Of a stretch of 64,000 nucleotides of DNA, positions 17,794-27,191 are shown piece by piece. Source of the DNA: Gammaproteobacteria bacterium (lineage in GTDB: Bacteria; Pseudomonadota; Gammaproteobacteria; Chromatiales; Chromatiaceae); the NCBI GenBank assembly GCA_015490795.1, contig WFXD01000059.1:1-64000 (forward strand), given 5' to 3'. Numbering within the stretch: the stretch's first letter is position 1; the number at the start of each line of letters is the position of its first letter. Both the position numbers and the translations under genes were made by a program. Under the pieces are notes generated by a model. That model was given only the letters and a program-made list of their open reading frames with translations, searched no databases and was not told where the DNA came from.

Positions 17794-18555
17794 TTACTCT
17801 TCATCTCCCGATGGACGTTTTCCAGCGGGCAGATAGGTACAGAGCAGTTGTTCCAGCACGCGGGGGTTCATACCCTCCTGAATGCCACTGATTGTCTCCA
17901 TTATCAGCTTTCGATTTAGCTCCTCCATCTGGCTTGAGCGCTCTAGTTTGATGGCGATTGGCTGGGCAAATACATTGGCAATGATGGCTCCGTAGAGGGT
18001 GGTCAGCAGCGCTACTGCCATTGCTGGCCCAATGCTGGCCGGGTCAGACATGTTGGCCAGCATCTGCACCAAGCCGATCAAGGTGCCAATCATGCCCATC
18101 GCAGGCGCACAGACAGCCATGTTTTTGAACATGACAATCCCCACCTTGTGCCGCTGGATGGTTTGGTCAATATCCTTGGTCAACATCTTTTTAACCAGCA
18201 TGGGGTCATGTCCATCGACACATAACCCTACCCCTTTTTCCAGAAAACTATTTGATATCTCCTGGCTCTCCAGCGCCAGCAGACCATTTTTACGTGCAAT
18301 ATCAGCCAGTTCAACAGCCTCTTCAATCAGCGACTGAGAATCATAGGTTTGATACAAAAATGCCTTTAAAGCGATTCCAAATGAAGTGATAAAATCCTTT
18401 ATCGTTACCTGCATCAAGACTACAAAAGCGGTGCCGCCCACTACAATCAGTATGGAAGGGATATTTACAAACAGCATCAAGTCGCCGCCCGATATGATGG
18501 CACCTATGATGATGCCAAAACCGCCCAGCATGCCTATCAGTGTTGCAATATCCAA
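17794..18555 (-). CDS. Motor stator protein A, PomA/MotA type
   Basis: This 253-residue protein has four membrane helices and the PomA-like start MDIATLIGMLGGFGIIIGA followed by SILIVVGGTAFVVLM. The region GMIGTLIGLVQMLANM and the GPAMAVALLTTLYGAIIAN helix carry the conserved proline and threonine residues of the ion channel. With the B subunit it forms the stator that drives flagellar rotation with an ion gradient, here probably sodium by similarity to PomA. It is first in the three-gene stator-PilZ group. Confidence 0.94.
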   Translation of the reverse strand: MDIATLIGMLGGFGIIIGAIISGGDLMLFVNIPSILIVVGGTAFVVLMQVTIKDFITSFGIALKAFLYQTYDSQSLIEEAVELADIARKNGLLALESQEISNSFLEKGVGLCVDGHDPMLVKKMLTKDIDQTIQRHKVGIVMFKNMAVCAPAMGMIGTLIGLVQMLANMSDPASIGPAMAVALLTTLYGAIIANVFAQPIAIKLERSSQMEELNRKLIMETISGIQEGMNPRVLEQLLCTYLPAGKRPSGDEE

Positions 18556-18739
18556 TGCCTCATGCTCCTCTTGATATGTAAATTTATATAGTTGCCCATT
18601 TGGTAGCAGGGCTTACTGTTCAGATTCAGAAGATGTTGTAAAAGATAGCGGGTGGAACCCTGATAACTTTAATTCATAATCTGGTTTTTAATGGCTATTA
18701 TGCAGGCCAGCAAATCAACTTTAATCGGGAGCGTCCATT

Positions 18740-19591
18740 GTGCCGGATCAGCAAAAAACCATATTGATAACAGGATGTTCCAGTGGAATTGGGCGCTGTG
18801 CGGCCTACATGCTCAGGCAGCGCGGCTACCGGGTTTTTGCCTCTGCACGCCGCCAGGAGGATGTTGATGCGCTATTGACTGATGGCCTGGAGGCCTTGCA
18901 GCTGGATCTACAGGATAGCGACAGTATTCAGCTTGCAGTCGATACCCTCCTTGCACGTACCAATGGCCGGCTTTATGGGCTGTTCAACAATGGTGCCTAT
19001 GGTCAGCCCGGGGCGGTGGAGGATCTCTCTACGGATCTGCTTCGCGCCCAGTTTGAGACCAATCTGTTCGGCTGGCATGAGCTGACCCGTCGCATCATTC
19101 CCGTTATGCGCAGCCAGGGAGAGGGGCGTATTGTTCAGAACAGCTCTGTGTTGGGATTTGTTGTTATGGCCTATCGTGGAGCCTACAATGCCAGTAAATT
19201 TGCGCTTGAAGGGCTGACTGACACCCTGCGTCTGGAGCTGCAGGGGAGTGGTATATATGTCTGCCTGATTGAGCCTGGCCCCATTGAGAGCCGATTCAGA
19301 GCCAATGGCTATGCTATGTGGAAGCAACATATCGATGCCACACAGAGCATTCACCAAGAAGCGTACCGGGTGATGGCTCAACGGCTGAAAAAAGAGGGGG
19401 CGGCCGCCCCTTTTACCCTGCCACCGGATGCAGTGGTAAAAAAGCTGATCCATGCCCTGGAGAGTCCACGACCAAAGGCCCGGTATTATGTTACCTTCCC
19501 CACCCACCTGTTTGGCATACTCAAGCGGCTTCTGACCACCAGAGCATTGGATCGTTTGTTGTTAAAGGTGTCCGGGGGTGGGTCCAGATAG
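18740..19591 (+). CDS. Short-chain dehydrogenase/reductase
   Basis: A classical SDR of 283 residues with TGCSSGIGR at residues 11-19 for cofactor binding, a catalytic serine in VQNSSVLGF, and the catalytic pair in YRGAYNASKFAL (YxxxK). It then has the conserved IEPGPIESRF. The arginine-containing SARRQ after the second strand suggests NADP(H). The start is a GTG at 18740 with GGGAG eight bases before it. The C-terminal segment beyond 230 could hug a membrane, as it does in YbbO-like and retinol-dehydrogenase-like SDRs, but the substrate is unknown. It converges with gshA, leaving only five bases between the stops. Confidence 0.9.
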   Translation: MPDQQKTILITGCSSGIGRCAAYMLRQRGYRVFASARRQEDVDALLTDGLEALQLDLQDSDSIQLAVDTLLARTNGRLYGLFNNGAYGQPGAVEDLSTDLLRAQFETNLFGWHELTRRIIPVMRSQGEGRIVQNSSVLGFVVMAYRGAYNASKFALEGLTDTLRLELQGSGIYVCLIEPGPIESRFRANGYAMWKQHIDATQSIHQEAYRVMAQRLKKEGAAAPFTLPPDAVVKKLIHALESPRPKARYYVTFPTHLFGILKRLLTTRALDRLLLKVSGGGSR

Positions 19592-19596
19592 TCCAA

Positions 19597-21174
19597 CTAC
19601 AGGGCAGCGGCGAAGTAGCGCATCAGAAATTCATCAAAAGAGCAGTTGTCAGAGGCCTCAATCTCCAGCTGGCGCTGCTGGGAGAGCAGGCTCTCCTGCT
19701 TATAGAATGCCTCTCTGTCCGGGGAGAGGCTCTGGCTGCACAAGTAGCTTTTGTGCGCCTGCGACATGCGCTTGGCAAAGCTGAAAAAACTCTCATTGTG
19801 CTGTTGCATCTGAGCCAGTACGCGTGCCGAAAGGGTAGATGCCGGGTCGCGCACTGCTTCCTGGCTGGTGGCTAATGCCCGTTGGTAGGGCTGCGCTGGT
19901 TTGTTGGCATCCAGCTGCTCAGCTATTGCCTGCATGCCGTCGCACAGCTCGCTGGCCCAATCTGCCAGCTCTATCTGCTTGCTGTTTCGCTGTAATTTAA
20001 GCGCTGGGGTCCTTCCTAGGTGCGCTGTTTTTAACAGGTTGCTATCAATCGACTGTTGCTCTAAATGATCGATTGGCGGACTCTCATGCAGCAGGCAATA
20101 GAGCATGAAAAGCTCTAGAAAACGGATCTGCTTTTCGTTAATACCGGCAGGTTCGAACAGGTTGACATCTATTGATCGCAACTCAACATAGCGCACGCCA
20201 CGCTGGCTCAGCGCCTGAGTCGGCATCTCATAAACCCCTGGCACCTGCTTGGGGCGAACCGTGCTGTAGTATTCGTTCTCAATCTGTAGAATATTGGCAT
20301 TCAGCTGCTGATAGCGTCCATCCACCTTCAGGCCGATCTTTTGCCATAAAGGGCAGGGGGAGCTGATGGCGCGCCTGAGCGATGAGACATAGTCTGCCAG
20401 GCTGTCATAATTGGCTTTAATGCCCACGCCCGCCTCTTTGCTGTTGGTATACCCTATATCTCCCATGCGTAGTGAGGTTGCATAAGGTTCAAAATAGGTG
20501 GAAGCATCAAACTCCTGCAGTTCTGTTGCATGACCGTTTAGAAAACTTTTGCAGATGGCGGGAGAGGCTCCAAAAAGATAGGGAATCAGCCAGCCAAACC
20601 GTTGCAGGTTACGAATCAGACCCAAATAGGCATTGTCAATAAAATCTCTGGCAGGGCGTCTGTCCTGTTCGATCTCCTGATAGACGGGCCAAAAATGTTC
20701 GGCTACCGAGTAGTTGAAGTGAACTCCGGCAATCACCTGCATCATCCGGCCATATCGGTGCCCAAGCCCCCTGCGGTAGACTGTTTTCATCGCGCCAATA
20801 TTGGATGAACCATATTTTGCAATGGGTATATTTTCGCCCCCTGCCAAAACGCAGGGCATGCTGGCCGCCCACAGCAGCTCATCACCCAGATGCTGATAGG
20901 TGAAGATCTGCGTATCTGTCAGAAAAGAGAGTAGTTCGGATATGTTGCCGAGAGGCGGTGTTATAAATTCTGTTAGCGCCTCTGAATAGTCGGTAGTGAT
21001 GTAGGGGTGTGCCAGCGCAGAACCCAGGGGGGCAGGGTGTGCTGTTGTGACAATTGCCCCGTTAGGGGAGACGCGCAGGCTCTCTTTTTCCAGACCGATC
21101 TGTCCATGTTGCAACAGGTGTGACTGCCTGGCATTAATGAGGTATGCCAAGCGTTTTTCAACAGCTTGAGACAA
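19597..21174 (-). CDS. gshA: Glutamate-cysteine ligase
   Basis: GshA makes gamma-glutamylcysteine, the first step of glutathione synthesis. The 525-residue protein is of the gamma/betaproteobacterial type, with GQIGLEKESLRVSPNG near residue 26, ALTEFITPP, YGRMMQVIAGVHFNYS, and RYVELRSIDVNLFEPAGI. Length matches E. coli GshA (518). It is a stand-alone gene; its stop nearly meets that of the SDR. Confidence 0.96.
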   Translation of the reverse strand: MSQAVEKRLAYLINARQSHLLQHGQIGLEKESLRVSPNGAIVTTAHPAPLGSALAHPYITTDYSEALTEFITPPLGNISELLSFLTDTQIFTYQHLGDELLWAASMPCVLAGGENIPIAKYGSSNIGAMKTVYRRGLGHRYGRMMQVIAGVHFNYSVAEHFWPVYQEIEQDRRPARDFIDNAYLGLIRNLQRFGWLIPYLFGASPAICKSFLNGHATELQEFDASTYFEPYATSLRMGDIGYTNSKEAGVGIKANYDSLADYVSSLRRAISSPCPLWQKIGLKVDGRYQQLNANILQIENEYYSTVRPKQVPGVYEMPTQALSQRGVRYVELRSIDVNLFEPAGINEKQIRFLELFMLYCLLHESPPIDHLEQQSIDSNLLKTAHLGRTPALKLQRNSKQIELADWASELCDGMQAIAEQLDANKPAQPYQRALATSQEAVRDPASTLSARVLAQMQQHNESFFSFAKRMSQAHKSYLCSQSLSPDREAFYKQESLLSQQRQLEIEASDNCSFDEFLMRYFAAAL

Positions 21175-21318
21175 AGATAGGAACCTTAGTTTATATGTAA
21201 TATGTAAAAAGAAGCAGGCATTGGGCCGAGCAGGGGCGGGATTATAACGCAGGGATGGGATCTCTACCCTGGTAATTTCTTTTGCATTGCAGTTGTGTCA
21301 CTTGATTGAGTACGTCCC

Positions 21319-23478
21319 CTAACAGCCCGCTGTACTCAATGTGCAATCCTGTATGGAATTAGCTACCTTTTCTGCGCTGTTAAGCTGCAATTCAGTGGCA
21401 TGCTGCGGTTGCTGTAGATGGATGAAGTCAGAGAGGATCTGGGCTGCTTCGTTGATCATAATTTGATCAATCCCATCATTTTTCTCCTCATGGTCAGCAG
21501 GCGTACCTGCTTCATCCTCACTGTGATCCGCTTTGGTACGTGGTTTCAACCCTATGGCAACACGGTAGCGGTTCCGGTTCTCTCTGATCTTCTCATCCCG
21601 CTCATTCCATTTTATTCTGCGTTGCGCCTCCAGCAGGCTGACCGTATGTTGCTCTCGAACCGTCTGGATCAGCGCCTCCTCTTCCACCAGCATGCGAAAC
21701 CCGGCATCGGATTCAATGCGTTTGAGGTGGCGCTCTCTCAGGTGGGCCAGGTCGGTTCTGCCTTCAGGATTGAACTGGGCGGCCTTGATCTGAGCCCATG
21801 GCAGCGCATTATCCAGTGACCGTTCGCCATGATCCGCTGCGCTGGGCGCTGTGGGGAAGACAATGTCGGGCACTATGCCACGGAACTGTGTGCTGCCACC
21901 ACTAATGCGGAAAAACTGGGCCATTGTGAGGCGCAGCCTTCCTAGTTCAGCGGTTCCAATGGCAACCAGTCGATCCAGGTCAACCAGTGTCTGCACCGTG
22001 CCTTTGCCAAAGGTCGGTTCACCAATGATGATCCCCCGCCCATAATCCTGGATAGCACCGGCAAAAATCTCTGATGCGGAAGCGCTGTTGCGGTTAACCA
22101 GCACGGCCAAGGGGCCACTGTAGGCCACTTTGGGGTCTGGATCTGATTCAATCTCCACCTTTCCCAAGGTGTTTTTCACCTGCACCACCGGGCCTGATTT
22201 AATAAAGAGGCCGGTTAGTTCGGTGGCCTCTGCCAGCGAGCCACCACCATTTTGGCGAAGATCGATCACCACGCCATCCACCCCTTCGCGGGTCAGTTCA
22301 GCCAGTAGTTTGCGTACATCACGGGTTGTGCTGCGGAAGTCCTTGTCGCCTTTGGCATAGGCCTGAAAATCGCGGTAAAAGGTGGGGATATCAATCACGC
22401 CAATACGCAGCCCATCCATATCATCAAGCCCTTCAACAATGCTCTTTTTTGCCGCCTGCTCCTCCAGCTTTATCTTGTTTCGCACAATAGTGACGGTTTT
22501 TAAGGGGTCTCCGATGGTTGCGCCTTTTGGCAGAATCTGCAGTCGTACGACACTCCCTTTAGGGCCGCGGATCAGCTCGACAACATCTTGCAGCCGCCAG
22601 CCGACAACATCGACCATATCTTCATCATTCTGGGCCACGCCTGATACCCGATCCCCCGCCTTTACCTGGCCACTAAGATCCGCCGGCCCGCCGGGAACCA
22701 CGCTCTGCACAACGGTATACTCATTTTTAACTCGCAAAACTGCGCCTATCCCCTCCAATGAGAGGCGCATGCTGATGTCAAAATTCTCAGAAATACTGGG
22801 CGACATGTAGGCGGTATGTGGTTCAATGCTCAAGGTATAGGCATTGATAAAGAGTTGAAATACATCATCAGCATTCAGCTGGTTGGTGCGCCGTAAAATA
22901 CCTGAATATCTTTCAGTAAGGGTTTTGCGAATCGCTTCATCGTCTTTGTCAGCCATACGCAGGCTCAACACATCATTCTTTACCCGCTTCCGCCAAAGCC
23001 TGTCCAGTGCGCTCTGGTCAACGGCCCAGGGGGCTTCGCTCCGGTCGAAGCGATACGCCTCATCCTTGGAAAAATCAAACTTTTGATCCAGCAGTTTCAG
23101 CGCCCGTTTTATCTGTTGCTCAACCCGTTTGCGATAGGTGCGGAAAATATCAAAGGCAGGGTCAAGCCGCGCCTGCTTTATGGCATCATCCAGTCTTGTC
23201 TCATAATTTGAAAAGGCGGCTACATCTTCAGCTGTAAAAAAGCTGCGATTAGGATCCAGCGTATCCAGGTAGCGCTCCAGCATCTGACGGGAGAGTGCAT
23301 CATCCAATGCGACATCCCGATAGTGATATTTACTGATGACATCAGTAATAACAACCGCTGATTGCCGATGCGAGCGGTGCGGATAGAGTTCACTAAAGGG
23401 AACCTCTGGCACAACCGCCCATAGCGGCAGGCTTATCACTGACAATAGAAGAAGAGACAGACTTTTATGTAGCTTCAT
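21319..23478 (-). CDS. prc: Periplasmic tail-specific protease Prc (Tsp)
   Basis: A 719-residue periplasmic S41 protease with a signal peptide ending near LPLWA, a long N-terminal helical domain, a PDZ domain (about 235-320) and the protease domain. The active-site serine is in NRNSASASEIFAGAIQDYG and the lysine in GEPTFGKGTVQT. The C-terminal region (about 560-690) corresponds to the DUF3340 domain of Prc. It degrades misfolded proteins, trims penicillin-binding protein 3 and, with NlpI in E. coli, MepS. The length is slightly greater than in E. coli (682). No partner adaptor gene is seen nearby. Confidence 0.96.
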   Translation of the reverse strand: MKLHKSLSLLLLSVISLPLWAVVPEVPFSELYPHRSHRQSAVVITDVISKYHYRDVALDDALSRQMLERYLDTLDPNRSFFTAEDVAAFSNYETRLDDAIKQARLDPAFDIFRTYRKRVEQQIKRALKLLDQKFDFSKDEAYRFDRSEAPWAVDQSALDRLWRKRVKNDVLSLRMADKDDEAIRKTLTERYSGILRRTNQLNADDVFQLFINAYTLSIEPHTAYMSPSISENFDISMRLSLEGIGAVLRVKNEYTVVQSVVPGGPADLSGQVKAGDRVSGVAQNDEDMVDVVGWRLQDVVELIRGPKGSVVRLQILPKGATIGDPLKTVTIVRNKIKLEEQAAKKSIVEGLDDMDGLRIGVIDIPTFYRDFQAYAKGDKDFRSTTRDVRKLLAELTREGVDGVVIDLRQNGGGSLAEATELTGLFIKSGPVVQVKNTLGKVEIESDPDPKVAYSGPLAVLVNRNSASASEIFAGAIQDYGRGIIIGEPTFGKGTVQTLVDLDRLVAIGTAELGRLRLTMAQFFRISGGSTQFRGIVPDIVFPTAPSAADHGERSLDNALPWAQIKAAQFNPEGRTDLAHLRERHLKRIESDAGFRMLVEEEALIQTVREQHTVSLLEAQRRIKWNERDEKIRENRNRYRVAIGLKPRTKADHSEDEAGTPADHEEKNDGIDQIMINEAAQILSDFIHLQQPQHATELQLNSAEKVANSIQDCTLSTAGC

Positions 23479-23567
23479 AAACTACCTTTTTGTGAATATG
23501 GCATCGGTCTGACCCGTATATTTTTCAATAGGTTGCCGATTTGCATGGTATTAAGTTTAGCATGCAC

Positions 23568-24434
23568 CTAGCCGTAACGGACAGAGAAGGGGGGGCGAAG
23601 TTCCTGCGGCAACGAGACAGAGCACCCATCTTCTGGCTCAATAACGCCATGACGTATCAAAAAATCAATAATCACCAGATTGCAGTTGGGCTTGAATTTA
23701 TCGGTATCACGTACAATCTGCATGACCTTCTCAATTGGCCACAAAGAGAATGATTCAACCTCGCCATCTGTGCACTTGGGCTGAAAATCTGCTGTCAGTT
23801 CAAGATCATAGCAGTAGAGTGTGTCTGGCTTGTAACCCTGTGCAGTCTCGGCATTATAGGTTACTGCCCCTACCGGTTGGGCAGCGGCTGCCAACTCTGG
23901 GGGAATGCCTGCCTCCTCCCAGCACTCCTTTTTCAGGTTTTCTTGCAGCGTGATACCGTGCGGCAAGCCACCTGCAACCAAGTTATCCAGTTTGCCTGGA
24001 AAATGGTGCCGGTCTGCAGAGCGTTTGGCCACCCACAGTTCTATCCCTTGCTCACTACGCACAAAGCCGTTGATATGCTGACCAAAGGCACGTACACCAA
24101 AACAGGGGGCAGCAGCCCGGTCGATCAAAAACAGCCCCTGCTCCCGTGTTGTGGCTGTTACCACATACTGCTCCCCATGCAGGTGACTTAAAACACCCCG
24201 ATCCGCCAGCGCTGACAACACCTTTGCAACGGCCTCACTGCGTACAGTGAAGGTATCGAGCTTTGTGGCCAATTCAACCGCATCATTGGAAACCACAAAT
24301 ACATTCGGCCATTCACACAGCAGCTGAGAAAAACCGTGCTTTACCTGGCCAACAACTACGCCATCAACGATAAAGGGTAAAAAAGCAGCGGGATTAAAAT
24401 TATTGCAGGCCTGGATATGGTTGAAATAACTCAC
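23568..24434 (-). CDS. Nudix hydrolase with N-terminal DUF4743-type domain
   Basis: The C-terminal half has a Nudix box, GGLPHGITLQENLKKECWEEAG, close to the GX5EX7REUXEEXGU consensus but with Cys for the usual Arg. The N-terminal part (about residues 1-115) matches the DUF4743 region that accompanies Nudix domains resembling yeast Tnr3, annotated as thiamine-pyrophosphokinase-related. I chose the GTG at 24434 (SYFNHIQACNNFNPAAFLPF), giving 288 residues; the longer frame to 24581 runs into the palindromic repeat and looks non-coding. Activity on damaged thiamine diphosphate is known for some relatives, but is only a suggestion here. Confidence 0.85.
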   Translation of the reverse strand: MSYFNHIQACNNFNPAAFLPFIVDGVVVGQVKHGFSQLLCEWPNVFVVSNDAVELATKLDTFTVRSEAVAKVLSALADRGVLSHLHGEQYVVTATTREQGLFLIDRAAAPCFGVRAFGQHINGFVRSEQGIELWVAKRSADRHHFPGKLDNLVAGGLPHGITLQENLKKECWEEAGIPPELAAAAQPVGAVTYNAETAQGYKPDTLYCYDLELTADFQPKCTDGEVESFSLWPIEKVMQIVRDTDKFKPNCNLVIIDFLIRHGVIEPEDGCSVSLPQELRPPFSVRYG

Positions 24435-24992
24435 AGATAGAATTCCATCTTTGTTCTCATTATTACAATCAGCAAACTTTTGGGGTTGGATCTGCACTGG
24501 ATGTATAGCCAGCAGATAAATAAGCGCAAAAAATCCGCAGGTGGTTTCTGGCATCGACAGCAGGCGCTTCAGGTGAGGCAAAAACTGGCGAAAAGCGGAG
24601 TTTATATGCAGTAAATGAGCACTTTGAGCCGATTCTTAACGCCGCCAGGGAACCTCTGCATTTATAGCATTGCCGCATGCCCTTGGAAACTTCCCTCTAT
24701 TGTTTGATGACTAGGAATGGACTCAGCGTTCCTGTGGTATTTTGCTGCAAGACACAGTTGCTCGCGTACATCAACATGGAGCACCCACGGCTTGCACTTA
24801 TCCCCGGAAAATGTGAATAACTTGCTCTGAGGGGCTTCTGGAGGGGTTTAAATAGCAATTGCGCATAATCTATATTATGTTAAATGTGATCTCAACCACC
24901 CTATTGTTTGCGCCTGGAGAGGCGAAGGTACTCTTCCAATTGCTTGATACACTTTCTCGATAATGTCACTCTGCCATTGCAACTACCTGCAA
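24435..24992. other. Gene-poor region between Nudix gene and fba
   Basis: About 560 bases with no supported gene. The half next to the Nudix gene holds a long imperfect palindrome (separate entry). The rest, 24661-24992, is AT-rich in places and must contain the end of the fba transcript; I see only a weak five-base hairpin (24911-24924) and no clear terminator. The short frames here (for example 24469-24678 on the minus strand) appear to be by-products of the palindrome. Confidence 0.5.
24557..24660. repeat. Long imperfect palindrome, probable dispersed repeat
   Basis: The arms are roughly 24557-24604 and 24612-24660, around a seven-base centre. The inner pairing is GAAAAGCGGAGTTTA against TAAATGAGCACTTTG, then GGCAAAAACTGGC against CCGATTCTTAACGCC, and the outer ends GCAGGCGCTTC and AACCTCTGC also pair, with gaps and mismatches. 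It is unlike the element shared by 6.5 and 27.3 kb. From memory, sequences of this form recur in other gammaproteobacterial genomes, but I could not check. Confidence 0.55.
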
Positions 24993-26276
24993 TCAGTCGT
25001 CCCAATCACCTTCCGGGCCTTTATCTGAATCAATAGCAGCCCCTTTCTCGGCAATCTTTTCTGGCGTCCATTCAGCAGGATCTTCAATCAGCGTGCCCTT
25101 TGAACCCACGTCATAGGAGCCCGCTTTCAGTATCACATCCATTGCAAGCGGCGCTGTATCCCTGGCATTGAATACATCGACCAGCAGGGTATAAACGAAA
25201 TCCTCTACCCGTTGCACCATCCGCTCACGAATCTCTGCGGGCTGGCCCAGCAGACGGTTTTCAAACGGGAGGTTGAGCTTTTTATAGTCACCTTTCTTCA
25301 GCCCTTTTGAATCGGCATAGGCAACCATCTCGGCCCAGACGGCCTCTTCCACCCCTTCGCCTTCGATTTTGATGAACTGCTCATTCTCATCCAGGATGGC
25401 GTTGCCGTAGTCATTGACCTCAACCCCCCAGGAGATCATCTGTAATGCAGTCGCCACATTGGCCTTGGTTGTCAGGGTCTTTGCAGCAATCTCGCGCAGG
25501 CGCTCCGAGCTGTTACCCGAGGTGCCATGCTGTGCACCCGAGACCTTATACGGCGCCAGTGCGCTGTGAATCTCTGCGGTCAGGTCGACCTGGATGCCGG
25601 CATCACTGGCTTCAAGCCCATGCGATGTGCCATTGTTGAGCGCAATCCAGTCAGGGTGTATGCCATGAGCATTAAGGCCCTGAATCAGAAACAGTGCCTC
25701 TTCTGCGGTTGAAAGGCCATGCTTGCCTTTGATCTCACCCACCTCTGTTTCATAACCTGCCCAGGCCGGGAAGAGTGGGTTCAGTGCAATGCTTGCGTTG
25801 AGATTATCGGCATCCGGCAGATGTGAGGCATCAATCGCAATAGAGGTGATGCCTGCATCGAACATGGAGGGGATCTCAGATTTTGCCCTCTCGATATCCG
25901 CATCGCCCTTGATGCCATAGTGGTCGGCATGGGTGGCTACCGGGATGGTGATGCCCATCTCGTTACAATAGGCATCGACTTGGCGAGCCATGTTCCAGAG
26001 GCTTACCGGGCAGTAGGCATTTGTGCCGCCTTCGGACTTTGCAATCTCGATAATGACCGCCGCATTGGCTCGCTGGGCAGCTCTCAAGGTTCCGCGTACG
26101 GCAAAGCTGTTCCGTCCATTGGCCGCAATGGTTATCGCATTGCCCTTGGCCAGCATGGCACGATCAATGACCTTCCCGCTAACCAGCAGTGCTTTAGAGT
26201 GGGGAAACAGCTTGACCACGTTGGGTGGCCGTCCAACTTCAAGCGCCTTTAGGTAATCCGCTGAGAATTCAGTCAT
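24993..26276 (-). CDS. fba: Class II fructose-bisphosphate aldolase, long form
   Basis: A zinc-dependent aldolase that splits or forms fructose 1,6-bisphosphate in glycolysis, gluconeogenesis or the Calvin cycle. Key motifs are visible: VATHADHYG (catalytic Asp and first zinc His), the glutamate in ETEVGEIKGKHG, ALNNGTSHG, and VSGAQHGTSGNS with a further zinc His. At 427 residues it is longer than E. coli FbaA (about 360); the extra length includes an extended C-terminal part after about residue 330. AGGAGG sits six bases before the ATG. It is a single gene with no other Calvin or glycolytic gene adjacent, so its metabolic role is not fixed by context. The substrate could also be a related ketose bisphosphate. 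Confidence 0.9.
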   Translation of the reverse strand: MTEFSADYLKALEVGRPPNVVKLFPHSKALLVSGKVIDRAMLAKGNAITIAANGRNSFAVRGTLRAAQRANAAVIIEIAKSEGGTNAYCPVSLWNMARQVDAYCNEMGITIPVATHADHYGIKGDADIERAKSEIPSMFDAGITSIAIDASHLPDADNLNASIALNPLFPAWAGYETEVGEIKGKHGLSTAEEALFLIQGLNAHGIHPDWIALNNGTSHGLEASDAGIQVDLTAEIHSALAPYKVSGAQHGTSGNSSERLREIAAKTLTTKANVATALQMISWGVEVNDYGNAILDENEQFIKIEGEGVEEAVWAEMVAYADSKGLKKGDYKKLNLPFENRLLGQPAEIRERMVQRVEDFVYTLLVDVFNARDTAPLAMDVILKAGSYDVGSKGTLIEDPAEWTPEKIAEKGAAIDSDKGPEGDWDD

Positions 26277-26417
26277 TTCCGCCTCCTATTATTATGCATG
26301 GATAGATCGGGTTAATTGTCCCAGATCAGAGTAACTGACCGCAACTATAGCAGGTATGCTTTCAGGATGCGGGGGGAACCGGACAATGAAGGAGTACCAG
26401 TGCTTCTTCAAGGAGAG

Positions 26418-26449
26418 AGGCCGGGATCCGCAGCTGCCAACCCCGGCCT
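26418..26449 (-). terminator. Possible terminator hairpin after the FKBP gene
   Basis: An eight-base inverted repeat (AGGCCGGG at 26418-26425 and CCCGGCCT at 26442-26449) lies 11 bases beyond the stop at 26460 on the minus strand. The T-run that should follow is weak (CTCTCCTTG), so termination strength is doubtful. Confidence 0.45.
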
Positions 26450-26459
26450 TAGTCGTCAT

Positions 26460-27134
26460 TTAGTTGATTTTGAGCAGCTCGATATCAAATACCAGCGTGG
26501 AATTTGGGCCAATATTGCCACCGGCACCTTGTGCGCCATAGGCCAGTTCAGATGGGATGAAGACCTGCCATTTGGCACCCTCTTTCATCAGCTGGAGGAT
26601 CTGGGTCCAGCCTGGAATAACACGATTGACGGGGAAGCTGGTTGGCTCACCACGACTATAGGAGCTGTCAAACTCCTTGCCATTGATCAGCGTGCCACGG
26701 TAATGAACACTTACACTGTCTGTTACTTTTGGCGTGTTGCCTGTTCCCTCTTTGATGATCTTGTACTGCAGGCCATTTTCAAGTGTTACCACGCCGGGTT
26801 TGGTCTTGTTTTCGGCTAAAAAAGCTGCTCCCGCCTTGGCGTTCTCTTCTCCGGCTTTTGCCTGCTGCGCCCTTTGGTCTGCCTGGAATTTTTGCATGAC
26901 ATCCGCTGCCTGCTCACCCGACAGACGCGGGGTAGCGCCATCCAGGCCATCCTTAATCGCTTTGGTCAAGGTGTCAAAGTCAACATTCATATTTTGTTGC
27001 TTCATCTGGGCACCTGCCTGGTAACCCAGCACGTAGCTGACTTTCTGCTGATCCGTCTCCAGTTTGATTTCAGCTGCAACGGCTGCTGTGCTGAGTCCAA
27101 GTAGTGCAATGGCAATGCCCTGTTTTATTTTCAT
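26460..27134 (-). CDS. FKBP-type peptidyl-prolyl isomerase, FkpA/Mip type
   Basis: The 224-residue protein has a signal peptide ending near AAVAA, an N-terminal dimerisation domain (about 25-115) with the conserved VSYVLGYQAGAQMKQQ, a helical linker, and a C-terminal FKBP domain with VSVHYRGTLINGKEFDSSY, VIPGWTQILQLMKEGAKWQVFIPSELAYG and STLVFDIELLKI. It would act as a periplasmic isomerase and chaperone, as FkpA and Mip do. It is monocistronic, between fba and a palindromic element. Confidence 0.93.
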   Translation of the reverse strand: MKIKQGIAIALLGLSTAAVAAEIKLETDQQKVSYVLGYQAGAQMKQQNMNVDFDTLTKAIKDGLDGATPRLSGEQAADVMQKFQADQRAQQAKAGEENAKAGAAFLAENKTKPGVVTLENGLQYKIIKEGTGNTPKVTDSVSVHYRGTLINGKEFDSSYSRGEPTSFPVNRVIPGWTQILQLMKEGAKWQVFIPSELAYGAQGAGGNIGPNSTLVFDIELLKIN

Positions 27135-27191
27135 GAGTTACCCTGATTGATAAATTGAGTGGTGACCTGTATCAGGTCTTAGGTAGTATTT

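Noticed and set aside
24469-24678. 69-residue minus-strand ORF beside the Nudix gene
   Set aside because: It reads through the imperfect palindrome; no ribosome-binding site or known domain.
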